From positions 1,116,001 to 1,180,000 of the forward strand of contig NC_005363.1 in NCBI RefSeq assembly GCF_000196175.1: a stretch of DNA of 64,000 bases. Reading direction: 5' to 3'. Below are positions 28,412-36,422 of the stretch, one piece after another. Every line of letters begins with the position of its first letter. Position 1 is the first letter of the stretch. Both the position numbers and the translations under genes were made by a program. Origin of the DNA: Bdellovibrio bacteriovorus HD100. GTDB lineage: Bacteria; Bdellovibrionota; Bdellovibrionia; Bdellovibrionales; Bdellovibrionaceae. The notes below the pieces were generated by a model. That model was not told where the DNA came from, did no database searches, and saw nothing but the letters and a program-made list of their open reading frames with translations.

Positions 28412-28842
28412 AGTATTTGATGATTGTGGCTGTGGCTCTGGTGTTATCAGCCTGTGCGACCAAGAAAACCAAAGACCTGGATTTTGATGATCTGCCGGCT
28501 GAAAAGAAGACCGCAGCAAAGTCGTCCAAGTCAGACAAAGCCCCCAAGGCTGACGCAAGCCCGGCGGAAATGGCCCGCAATTCCGGAATTGTGGTGGACC
28601 CGCAGGAACTGGCGCTGTTGGATCGTATGACCAAGGCGGTGGAGCTTTATGTGCACAAAGGGAACAAAAAGGAATTCAACACTCTTTGCAAAGACAAGCG
28701 CTTTGATTGTTTCGTGAATGACAAATTCCACCCGGCTAAAAAGAAGAAAACCGCACGCGGAATTCCTCCCTATGCCAGCGGCTCTAAAATGGGCCTGCAA
28801 GGGGAAGAACGCATTCAGCTTCGCTACGAGTTTTATCCTTAG
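28408..28842 (+). CDS. Small lipoprotein of unknown function
   Basis: The ATG overlaps the phytase stop (ATGA), so the pair is translationally coupled. The 144-residue product has a lipobox (LVLSAC), a Lys/Asp/Ala-rich linker to about residue 60, and a compact C-terminal part with two Cys (TLCKDKRFDCFVND). No known domain is recognised. It may assist or anchor the neighbouring phosphatase, which is inference from the coupling. Confidence 0.78.
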   Translation: MKYLMIVAVALVLSACATKKTKDLDFDDLPAEKKTAAKSSKSDKAPKADASPAEMARNSGIVVDPQELALLDRMTKAVELYVHKGNKKEFNTLCKDKRFDCFVNDKFHPAKKKKTARGIPPYASGSKMGLQGEERIQLRYEFYP

Positions 28843-30404
28843 TTTTTTCTTAAGATGATGGACTTCATCAGGGGCTCCTGATCCGGGAGCTCAAAGTCCA
28901 GCCCTTGTGCCGGAGCCGGCAGAATCTTGAATGAAAAATCTTTTTTCAGTTTGTTCAGGCGCAGGTGCAGATCCCCTGTCGTCCATTTCTCGTAATTGGT
29001 GCAGAACAACAGCAGACCGTCTTTTTGCAGGCAGTACATGCAGTTGATCAGAAGCTCATCAAAGTTCTTGCTGATGGAGAAGACCCCGTTTTTGGATCTG
29101 CCGAAAGAGGGCGGATCACAGACGATCATACCAAATTTTCTCTTGCGACGGATGGTGCCCTTCAGGAACAGGATGCAATCCTGCACCCAGAATTCGTGAT
29201 TCTCGGCTTCAGGATCAAGGCCATTGATGGTGAAGTTGTGTTTGCTCCATTCGATAAAGTTCTGGGACACGTCCACGGTGCAGACTTCACGGGCGCCAGC
29301 CAAAGCTGACACCACACTGAATCCGCTGGTGTAAGAGAACAAATTCAAAACACTGCGGCCTTCAGCGTGATTCTTGACCCACAGGCGGTTTTCACGCTGA
29401 TCCAGGAACAGTCCCGGGGACAGGCCGGTGTCGCTGCGCAGATCATAGATCACGCCGTTTTCCTTGGCCTGCCAGCGTGAAGCGGTGTTGCCGATATGCC
29501 AAAGCACTTCGGCGTTCGGGTCTTCCCCGCGATTCAGCATCTTTCGGACAAGAATCTTTTTGTGATACTTCTTTGCGATTTTTTCAAAGCGCAACAAATC
29601 CTGAACCGTTGGATCGGATTCCTTGTACCAGTAAACCCACAGATATTCGCCATATTGATCGATGCGGTAAGTGTCCAGCTCGCGATGGGCAAGGCGCAGA
29701 CACTCATCAGTCAAAGTTGAAAACTTGTACATGCGTTCGCGGCGCTGAAAGGCTTCTGTCAGGATTTGTTCTTCCGGATCGGCCGTGAAGTCGTCTTCGG
29801 CCCAGCCTGGCAGAGGAGTTTCATAACGGACTTTTTGGCCATTCAACTCAAAGCCCAACACCTGCGAGTGCAGGCACAGACGGAAGTGGTTGGTCCCATT
29901 GTGATCACTGTCACCCAGAACGGCGATGCCGTTGGCTTCAGCATGCAGACGGATCTGGTGCGGTTTACCCGTGTGGGGCACGGCTTCCCACAACTGGTAA
30001 GGACCCAAAGCTTTCACCCATTTGAAACTGGTTTTGGAATTGGGCTCCTGGGTGTCGCGGCTGACGAAGACATTTTTTTCCTTCTGGATGAAGGATTCAT
30101 AGGTGAACTCAGTGCGGGCGATTTTTTTGTCGGTCAGGAAAAGGTATTTCTTTTCGACCTTGTGCTGCTCAAAGGCTTGAGTCAGCTGGGCGGCAATTTC
30201 AGAGCTGGTGGCAAAGACCAAAGCGCCGGAAGTGGCTTTGTCCAGACGATGCACGGTGTAGAGCTTACGATCCAGTTCTTCTTCATAAATTTCGACACAG
30301 CCGCGCTGACCATACTCGGGCGTATGGGTGTTCAGACCTGCGATCTTGTCAACGAAGATGCAGCCCGCTATTTCGGTGTGTTGAAGCTTAATTATCCGTG
30401 TCAT
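28839..30404 (-). CDS. RluA-type pseudouridine synthase fused to an RlmI/RlmK-like methyltransferase
   Basis: In this 521-residue protein, residues 1-230 are an RluA-family pseudouridine synthase: the catalytic-Asp motif HRLDKATSGALVFA is near residue 52 and GKPHQIRLHAEANGIAVLGD follows later. No S4 domain precedes it. Residues 245-521 are a class I SAM methyltransferase with FLDQRENRLW, the SAM-binding LNLFSYTSGFSV, and the catalytic CDPPSFGRS motif, as in the m5C and m7G rRNA enzymes RlmI and RlmKL. A single polypeptide would thus carry two RNA-modifying activities, presumably on nearby rRNA sites. The stop overlaps the end of the convergent lipoprotein gene. Confidence 0.9.
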   Translation of the reverse strand: MTRIIKLQHTEIAGCIFVDKIAGLNTHTPEYGQRGCVEIYEEELDRKLYTVHRLDKATSGALVFATSSEIAAQLTQAFEQHKVEKKYLFLTDKKIARTEFTYESFIQKEKNVFVSRDTQEPNSKTSFKWVKALGPYQLWEAVPHTGKPHQIRLHAEANGIAVLGDSDHNGTNHFRLCLHSQVLGFELNGQKVRYETPLPGWAEDDFTADPEEQILTEAFQRRERMYKFSTLTDECLRLAHRELDTYRIDQYGEYLWVYWYKESDPTVQDLLRFEKIAKKYHKKILVRKMLNRGEDPNAEVLWHIGNTASRWQAKENGVIYDLRSDTGLSPGLFLDQRENRLWVKNHAEGRSVLNLFSYTSGFSVVSALAGAREVCTVDVSQNFIEWSKHNFTINGLDPEAENHEFWVQDCILFLKGTIRRKRKFGMIVCDPPSFGRSKNGVFSISKNFDELLINCMYCLQKDGLLLFCTNYEKWTTGDLHLRLNKLKKDFSFKILPAPAQGLDFELPDQEPLMKSIILRKN

Positions 30405-30443
30405 CCGACTACTATAATTCGGTTTTTATTGTGGGTCACTGGG

Positions 30444-30581
30444 AGATTCGTTAGAACTTATAGCTGGACCTCGCCGCTCAGACAGTCCTCGTTCGTGTTT
30501 TTTTGGCGGTGGCTCCGCAGAGGCTGTTTTGCCTCACTGCGGAACTCGCGTCGATGTCCAGCTATAAGTTCTAACGAATCT
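30444..30581. repeat. Foldback element A, upstream of lemA
   Basis: Two 26-bp arms (30444-30469 and 30556-30581) are perfect reverse complements around an 86-nt centre. The centre holds its own hairpin, with CCGCAG and AGGC pairing to GCCT and CTGCGG. Blocks of the centre (GACAGTCCTCG, GGTGGCT-CCGC, TGCGGAACT-GCG) recur in element B at 31981-32109, while the arms do not. The right arm ends four bases before the lemA Shine-Dalgarno. Confidence 0.85.
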
Positions 30582-30599
30582 AACGGAGGCCTTGTTTTT

Positions 30600-31190
30600 A
30601 TGAAAAACCGTATTCTAGTTCTTGCTTTGATGTTGATGCCATTTTTGGCAGGTTGTGGGATTCAATCTCTTCCTCAAGCTAAGAATGCTACTGAGGCTGC
30701 TTTGGCTGAGGTGAACAATCAATACAAACGTCGGGCTGATTTGATTCCGAATCTTGTGAATGTTGTTAAGGGTTATGCGAAGCATGAAGAAGCTACTTTG
30801 ACGGCGGTGACAGAGGCTCGTGCCAAAGCGACCGCTATGCAGATTGATCCTTCCAAAGTGACTCCCGAGCAACTGGCGAAATTCCAGCAGGCGCAAAGTG
30901 GTTTGTCTCAAGCTTTGGGTCGTTTGATGGTGGTGTCAGAGCAGTATCCTCAGTTGAAAGCGGATCAGAACTTCCGTGATCTTCAGGCTCAGCTGGAAGG
31001 CACCGAAAACCGCATCACAATTGCTCGTCAAAGATACATCGAGACTATCAATGCATTTAACAACCAAGTCAGCGTTCCGCCGACAAGCTGGACAAATGCG
31101 ATCATGTATCACTTCGAAAAAATGCCTCAATGGGACATGACTCCGGAAGAAAAAGCTTCTGCTGAAAAAGCACCGGAAGTGAAGTTCTAG
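30600..31190 (+). CDS. lemA: LemA family lipoprotein
   Basis: The ATG at 30600 (GGAGG 10 bp upstream) gives 196 residues with a lipobox (PFLAGC). The LemA helical pattern follows: EVNNQYKRRADLIPNLVNVV, KGYAKHEEATLTAVTEARA, then ITIARQRYIETINAFNN. LemA proteins are membrane-anchored helical bundles of unclear role, often next to TPM-domain genes as here. The same frame is open for 800 bp upstream, but that stretch lies antisense to the methyltransferase gene and crosses the foldback element, so it is not coding. Confidence 0.9.
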   Translation: MKNRILVLALMLMPFLAGCGIQSLPQAKNATEAALAEVNNQYKRRADLIPNLVNVVKGYAKHEEATLTAVTEARAKATAMQIDPSKVTPEQLAKFQQAQSGLSQALGRLMVVSEQYPQLKADQNFRDLQAQLEGTENRITIARQRYIETINAFNNQVSVPPTSWTNAIMYHFEKMPQWDMTPEEKASAEKAPEVKF

Positions 31191-31203
31191 TTTGTCAGGG
31201 AAC

Positions 31204-31959
31204 ATGCGTTTCTTAGCATATTCTTTTTTCGCTTTCTTCTTGGCCCTGGGTGTTTCCGCCCGGGCTGAGTTTAAGGTTCCCACGCTGACCGGTCCTGTGA
31301 TGGACGAGGTCGGTTATCTTTCCCGCAACGACCGTCAAGAGCTGATGCAGCTTCTTTATGACTTCAACAAACGCGGGGTCGCTCAAGTTCAAGTTTTGAT
31401 CGTTCCTACCTTGGATGGCATGCCCATCGAGATGGCGTCCATTGCTGTCACTGACAAGTGGAAGCTCGGGGACGAGAAAAAAGACAACGGGGTTTTGTTC
31501 CTGATTGCGGCCAATGATCGCAAACTGCGTATTGAAGTCGGGCAGGGTCTTGAAGGCGCTATTCCCGATGTGATCGCCAGCCGGATCATTCGTGATCAGG
31601 TGGTGCCGTTGTTCCGCGCCCGTCAATTTTCTGCCGGGATCGTGCTGGGGACACACGAGATCTTACGTCTGGCGGATAAAGAGTTCGCAGAACAAAACGG
31701 ACTGCAGGAAGGTGTTCCTGCAAAAAGTGACCGTGATGGTTCCGGCGGCGATATTCCTATTGGTGTGATCATCATTCTCTTCATCATTATTTCTATCCTG
31801 GGTCGCTTTGGTGGCGGTCGTGGACGTCATCTTCGTGGTGGCGGCTGGGGCGGTGGCTACGGTGGTGGTGGGGGATGGTCTTCCGGCGGGGGTGGCGGAG
31901 GCGGCTGGTCCGGTGGTGGCGGCGGCTTCAGCGGCGGGGGCTCATCCGGCAGTTGGTAA
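31204..31959 (+). CDS. Secreted/membrane TPM-domain protein (YgcG family)
   Basis: The product is about 251 residues with a signal peptide ending in SARAE. A TPM domain follows (GPVMDEVGYLSRNDRQELMQ, then DNGVLFLIAANDRKLRIEVG and GLEGAIPD). A transmembrane helix (PIGVIIILFIIISIL) comes next, then a Gly-rich C-terminus ending SGGGSSGSW, the hallmark of this family. The TPM domain lies on the periplasmic side. The start is ATG 31204 or TTG 31192, as AGGGA sits very near the ATG. The gene lies 13 bp after lemA. Confidence 0.88.
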   Translation: MRFLAYSFFAFFLALGVSARAEFKVPTLTGPVMDEVGYLSRNDRQELMQLLYDFNKRGVAQVQVLIVPTLDGMPIEMASIAVTDKWKLGDEKKDNGVLFLIAANDRKLRIEVGQGLEGAIPDVIASRIIRDQVVPLFRARQFSAGIVLGTHEILRLADKEFAEQNGLQEGVPAKSDRDGSGGDIPIGVIIILFIIISILGRFGGGRGRHLRGGGWGGGYGGGGGWSSGGGGGGGWSGGGGGFSGGGSSGSW

Positions 31960-31980
31960 ACCAAGCTCTCGGGGCTGCGT

Positions 31981-32109
31981 CTTGGGGAAAGGCTCTTTGC
32001 CTTACCCGCTTCGGACAGTCCTCGCTCTTGGTTTTCTGTGGTGGCTGCCGCTGGGTTTTTGGTGTTCGCTTGCGGAACTTGCGAGTAAGGCAAAGAGCCT
32101 TTCCCCAAG
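31981..32109. repeat. Foldback element B, between the two TPM genes
   Basis: Two 25-bp arms (31981-32005 and 32085-32109) are perfect reverse complements around a 79-nt centre, and pairing continues outward past one mismatch (CTGCG with CGCAG). The arms do not resemble those of element A, but the centre shares its blocks: GGACAGTCCTCG, GGTGGCTGCCGC and TGCGGAACTTGCG in the same order and orientation. Confidence 0.85.
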
Positions 32110-32231
32110 TCGCAGACGAGGCCTGGCTGACAACCTAGGATTCGCCTTTTTGCTTAATGCCTAGCCTTGGGTGTGTTGAAGTCGTTTTGGCTGGTGTTTG
32201 GCAGCGGTAATTGATTTTTTGAGGGAAATTT

Positions 32232-32879
32232 ATGGCTTGGATTAATAAATATCTTTCTGAAGCGGATCTTGCGCGGATTGAGGCTTCTATTTCCAAGGTG
32301 GAAGAAACCACTTCGGGAGAGATTGTTCCTGTAATTGTTCGTCGTTCTTCCGCCGTGGGGCATGTGCCTTTGACGCTGACTTTGCTTTTGACTCTGTTTT
32401 TGGTCATTGTTGAGTTTCCGTTCAGTGACTGGTTGTGGGTGACTCCTTGGGTTTATCTGTGGCCGGTGATTGTTGTGATCTTCTTTGGTCTTTCGCAAGT
32501 GTTGGCCAAGTCCAAGTGGATTCAGAAAGTGTTTGTTCCTGAAAAGGACGAACTGGATTCGGTTCACCGTCGTGCGCATCTGGAATTCTATCTGAACCGC
32601 ATTCATCGCACCGAAGGCGGGACCGGGGTTTTGATCTTTGTCTCTGTGATGGAAAAGAAAGCTGTCGTTCTGGCGGATGAGGGGATCTCAAAAAAACTGC
32701 CCAAAGAACACTGGGATGAGATCTTGGGCATGCTGGGTAAACATCTGCATGAGGGCAAGTGGGCGGATGGCTTTGTGGCGGCAATTGAGGCTTGTGGCAA
32801 GGACCTGCAGACTCATTTCCCGGTCATTTCTGGTAAAGGCAATGAGCTTAAAAATCATCTCATCGTCAAGGATGTCTAA
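32232..32879 (+). CDS. TPM-domain membrane protein
   Basis: This 215-residue protein shows the second TPM-like layout: an N-terminal helix (LSEADLARIEASISKVEETT), a strand SGEIVPVIVRR, and two membrane helices at about 45-65 and 72-90 inserted in the domain. Then come RRAHLEFYLNRIHRTEGGTG, VLIFVSVMEKKAVVLADEGI and the C-terminal helix. It has no signal peptide and no Gly-rich tail. It is co-directional with lemA and the YgcG-type gene but separated from them by 272 bp that contain foldback element B. Confidence 0.88.
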   Translation: MAWINKYLSEADLARIEASISKVEETTSGEIVPVIVRRSSAVGHVPLTLTLLLTLFLVIVEFPFSDWLWVTPWVYLWPVIVVIFFGLSQVLAKSKWIQKVFVPEKDELDSVHRRAHLEFYLNRIHRTEGGTGVLIFVSVMEKKAVVLADEGISKKLPKEHWDEILGMLGKHLHEGKWADGFVAAIEACGKDLQTHFPVISGKGNELKNHLIVKDV

Positions 32880-32968
32880 GTGTCCTGATCTGGGGCAGGG
32901 CAATTAAGTCCCTGCAATCCTTGTCGGTGTAATTCATATTTGAGAACTCGCATTCCGAAAAGTACTGT

Positions 32969-35083
32969 ATGCGAGTCCTTGTTTTGAACGTTCTATTATC
33001 TGGTTTCGCGTTGATTTCCGTGGGTTGCACCCTGGAGGCCAACATCGCTGGGCAAATGCTGCCTTCACTGTTGCGTCCCGACGGTGGGGAGGGTGTTGTT
33101 GATGCCCCTCAAATATCTCAGAAAATTTGTGCGAATGGACCCGTGTTTTCTCAAGCGGAGATGCCGTCGGGTGAAACGATCTTGGCCGGTGACTTTACTC
33201 GCATCGGCCCCTGCAGCAGTCCTTTCTTAAAATACAATCCAGTCACGGGTGCAGTTGAGTCCATCGGACCTTCCGACGCCGCCGTCGGAGAAGCTCATGT
33301 CATTGAGGCGGATGGGGCTGGAGGTTATTATGTCGGGGGGTACTTTGAGGCCAAGAATGGATCTCAAGCCTTGATTCATATCAAACCGGACGGGACACTT
33401 TCGGATTGGAATCCCCAACTTTCCCGTGGAGCTCTTGCTGCAGGGGTGAGTGCTCTGAAGGTTCATGATGGAGTTCTTTATGTGGGAGGAGATTTTACGG
33501 CAGCGGGCAGCCCTTCGCTGAGCCGGACCGCTCTTGCCGCCTTTGATATCGCCACGGGGGATTTGTTGCCTTGGGCGCCACCGCTGACCACGGACAGTTT
33601 CGGGGACTTGCACATTCGTTCAATCGAGATTGCTTCTGGATCCATATTTATCGCAGGGGCTTTTGGAACTGTTGGCGCCAATCTTCATGTTTCCGAAGGT
33701 GTAGCCAAGATCAATTTGACTGATAATAATGCCGACACTTCTTTTGCCGCCACGGGGTTAAGTTCTCAATCCGGAAAAATGAAATGGCATAACGGAACCC
33801 TGGTGCTTGTGGATGGTGGAGGACTTGTGATGCTGAACTCCACCAACGGTGCCAACACGGGGTTTGTCGCGGGACTGACGGCGGTGCCGGCTTGGGGAGG
33901 CTTCTCGGACTATGAGCTGAAGGGCGATGAGCTTTGGATTGCCGGAATGTTTGATGCCGTCAATGGTCATCCCACTCGAAACATAGCCAAGTTCGATTTT
34001 AGCGGCGCAACTCCAACACTGGACACAGGCTGGGCGACCACCTATGAACCGGAAGGTTGGGTGTCACAGTTAAAAGTCACTGACAGCCATATCTTGTCGT
34101 TCACAAATGGAACTGTGGGGTACTGGAATAAATCGAACGGAACTCAGTACGTTCCTGCAGTGGCCAGTCCGGTGGGCGAAGGCACTTATTTGGGGGCTCT
34201 CAATGAAGGTGAAGAGTTGCTGTATGTGCATAAGTCCAAAACACTGGGGCTTCCCGAAACCAGATATCTGGTCATGTATGATCCTGACGGAGAAGTGATG
34301 CCCTGGGCTCCTTCGCCCAATGACTATGTCAAGTCCGTGGTTGTCCATGAGGGAAGGATTTTTGTCGGTGGCAGGTTCACCAACATTGGCGTAACACCTT
34401 CGGGCAAACGTTATCTGGTAGAGCTGGACACCGACGGGGAGGTCACCTCCTGGGATGCGGATGCCAATGACGAAATCTATGATATGCGAAGCGTGCAGGG
34501 AAGTCTGCTGATTGCGGGTGAATTTACCAGTATTGGCAGCGATGGAATGGGAGCGGCTTATCTTGCAAAACTCAGCTTCGTCGATGCGACAGGTGTGCCT
34601 TGGACAACTCAGGTGGACGGTCGGGTGTTTGGATTCGATATTGAAGGATCTGCCCTGGTGTTCGGTGGCGGTTTTTCAACGGTGGATGGTCAGGCTGTCG
34701 AAAATCTGGCAAAGGTGGATCTGAATACGGGGAGTCTGCTTGGTGGAACACCAACAGTCGACAGTTGGGTCAATGGCGTGGCTGTCATCGATGAAAAAGT
34801 TTATCTATTCGGGCAATTTACGGATGTGGGTGGTGAAGCCCGCTCGCGTCTGGCGGCTTTCAATCTTTCAAATGGTTCAGTGACCGCTTGGGCGCCGAAT
34901 ATCGCCGTCTGGGCCTCCCGGGCCATGCGAGAAGTGTCCGGCAAGGTCATCGTGATGGCCCATTTCAACACGTACAATGGGGTCAGCTACACCGAGGGCA
35001 CTCTGGTGCTGGATCCGGATACCGGGGCCAAAGTGGCAGATCCTCGAAATCTTTATAGTTCGACCGTCTGGCTTGAAGAGTAA
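32969..35083 (+). CDS. Large lipoprotein with beta-propeller-like repeats
   Basis: The 704-residue protein has a lipobox-type N-terminus (ALISVGC) and at least seven to nine degenerate repeats of about 60-75 residues. They are built around GGDFT-, GGRFTNIG-, GGGFSTVDG- and FGQFTDVGG-like strands followed by LAAFDLATGDLLPWAP-like strands. This is the pattern of delta-60 or PQQ-like propellers found on bacterial surfaces. It is probably outer-membrane anchored and may bind ligands or partners. No enzyme motif is seen. It stands alone after the TPM genes and before the tRNA. Confidence 0.82.
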   Translation: MRVLVLNVLLSGFALISVGCTLEANIAGQMLPSLLRPDGGEGVVDAPQISQKICANGPVFSQAEMPSGETILAGDFTRIGPCSSPFLKYNPVTGAVESIGPSDAAVGEAHVIEADGAGGYYVGGYFEAKNGSQALIHIKPDGTLSDWNPQLSRGALAAGVSALKVHDGVLYVGGDFTAAGSPSLSRTALAAFDIATGDLLPWAPPLTTDSFGDLHIRSIEIASGSIFIAGAFGTVGANLHVSEGVAKINLTDNNADTSFAATGLSSQSGKMKWHNGTLVLVDGGGLVMLNSTNGANTGFVAGLTAVPAWGGFSDYELKGDELWIAGMFDAVNGHPTRNIAKFDFSGATPTLDTGWATTYEPEGWVSQLKVTDSHILSFTNGTVGYWNKSNGTQYVPAVASPVGEGTYLGALNEGEELLYVHKSKTLGLPETRYLVMYDPDGEVMPWAPSPNDYVKSVVVHEGRIFVGGRFTNIGVTPSGKRYLVELDTDGEVTSWDADANDEIYDMRSVQGSLLIAGEFTSIGSDGMGAAYLAKLSFVDATGVPWTTQVDGRVFGFDIEGSALVFGGGFSTVDGQAVENLAKVDLNTGSLLGGTPTVDSWVNGVAVIDEKVYLFGQFTDVGGEARSRLAAFNLSNGSVTAWAPNIAVWASRAMREVSGKVIVMAHFNTYNGVSYTEGTLVLDPDTGAKVADPRNLYSSTVWLEE

Positions 35084-35110
35084 TGACGCCACGTTGCGCT
35101 GGCCCAAACC

Positions 35111-35138
35111 TTGCGTTCCGCAGGGCTTCATTGATAGT
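35111..35138 (+). promoter_or_regulatory. Possible promoter of the tRNA-Arg gene
   Basis: TTGCGT (35111-35116) and GATAGT (35133-35138) are 16 bp apart, ending 14 bp before the mature tRNA start. Matches to consensus are partial. Confidence 0.35.
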
Positions 35139-35152
35139 CTGAGGCCCTCTAT

Positions 35153-35228
35153 GCAGTCGTAGTTCAATGGATAGAGCACTTGGCTTCGAACCAAGGGGTT
35201 GCAGGTTCGAGTCCTGCCGACTGCACCA
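35153..35228 (+). tRNA. tRNA-Arg (anticodon UCG)
   Basis: A full 76-nt cloverleaf can be drawn. Acceptor GCAGTCG pairs with CGACTGC. The anticodon stem CTTGG/CCAAG encloses loop CTTCGAA with anticodon TCG, reading CGA. The T arm is GCAGG-TTCGAGT-CCTGC. CCA is encoded, and a T-run follows within 10 bases and may terminate transcription. Confidence 0.95.
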
Positions 35229-35281
35229 TCCTTTTTTTCTTTTTCCCTTTTAATACTGTTTCGGACCTGGCGCGGGCACAA

Positions 35282-35295
35282 CTGCCGACTGCACC
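35282..35295 (+). repeat. Duplicate of the tRNA-Arg 3' end (att-like)
   Basis: CTGCCGACTGCACC is repeated exactly from the tRNA 3' end at 35214-35227, 68 bp away start to start. Such copies are typical of tRNA-targeting integration scars, although no integrase or island lies between the copies. Confidence 0.6.
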
Positions 35296-35367
35296 TTTCT
35301 TGGCGGATAGAGTGGAATTGATTTTGCCTGGGCTTCGTTGCATCCTTTTAGAGCAAGGGGTGTTGTC

Positions 35368-35961
35368 ATGAGTGGCAAAAATGCCAAAGTGGATGCTTTC
35401 ATTCAGTCAGAGAAGAAGTGGAAAGAGGAAGTTCAGCTGCTGCGGCAGATTGCATTGGACAGTGGTTTGAGCGAAGACTTTAAATGGAGTCTGCCTTGTT
35501 ATCTGCATGAAGATAAAAACATCGCCATCATCCAGAACTTTAAGAACTCCTGCGCATTGATGTTCTTTCAGGGGAGTGAACTTAAAGATTCAAAAAAACT
35601 GCTGAAGTCACCGGGTGCAAACTCTCAGTCGGCAAAACGCTTTGAATTCACCAGTGTCGCTGACATCACGAAAGTGAAGGCGGCAATTCGCGCTTACATC
35701 AAAGAAGCCGTCAAGATTTCTGAAGCCGAAGTGAAAACCCAAAAGAAACCGGCAAAGATGCCAGCCTTGCCTGCAGAATTGAAACAGGCCCTGGATAAAA
35801 ACAAGAAACTGAAAGCCGCTTTTGGAAAGCTGACTCCGGGCCGTCAGCGCCTGTATCTGATGCATATCACTTCAGCCAAACAAGCGGCCACCCGGGTTTC
35901 CAGAGTGGAAAAATGCATTCCGCGCATCTTGCAGGGGTTGGGATTGAACGACAGGCCCTAG
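35368..35961 (+). CDS. YdeI/DUF1801 family protein
   Basis: The ATG at 35368 has AAGGGG 7 bp upstream and gives 197 residues. The N-terminal part matches the DUF1801 fold ([20 protein letters not shown], then [20 protein letters not shown] and [12 protein letters not shown]). The C-terminal part has the YdeI tail ([49 protein letters not shown]). Members are small cytosolic proteins of unclear role, linked in some species to bacteriocin or stress resistance. Its stop overlaps by 4 bp the end of the convergent YaiI-type gene. Confidence 0.88.
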
Positions 35962-36407
35962 CGTCGTTTCAGGGACTGGATGATTTCATCCAGTTTCCCC
36001 AAAAAGCGGGAGCGGTCTTTTTTATCCATCGGTGCGGGACCGCCGCGCATTTCGCCCATATGACGAAGATTCTGCATCAGCTCGCGCGTCGCCACCGCTG
36101 ATCCAATGCTGTCTTCAGTGAATTCGACACCCTTGGGACCCAGCGCACGGACTTGGCGTTTCACGCAGCGCTCGGCCAACAGAATATCCGCAGTCACCAC
36201 GATGTCGCCAGGCCCTGCCTGCTCGACAATCCAGTCATCGGCGGCATCGAAACCGGAAGACGCCACCACCATTTCCACTCGCTCGTTGGCGGGGATGTTG
36301 ATGTACTTGTTCGCAACCACAAAGACTTTCAGCTGATAGCGTTCGGCGACCTTATAGATCTCGTCTTTGACGGGGCAGCCGTCCGCATCGATAAAGATAA
36401 TCAGCAT
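35958..36407 (-). CDS. YaiI/YqxD family (UPF0178) protein
   Basis: The 149-residue protein begins with [20 protein letters not shown] and continues with [20 protein letters not shown] and [18 protein letters not shown], the three conserved stretches of this PIN-like family. The conserved Asp residues (DADGCP, TADI) suggest a metal site and a possible nuclease activity, though function is undemonstrated. It has no signal peptide. Confidence 0.92.
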
Positions 36408-36422
36408 AAAGCCTTTCTGGCC

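Noticed and set aside
29766-30599. Upstream in-frame extension of lemA
   Set aside because: It runs antisense to the methyltransferase-fusion gene and through the foldback element. The lipobox requires the start at 30600.
31830-31950. GGT/GGC repeats as a possible tandem repeat or CRISPR-like array
   Set aside because: They encode the glycine-rich tail typical of the YgcG family.
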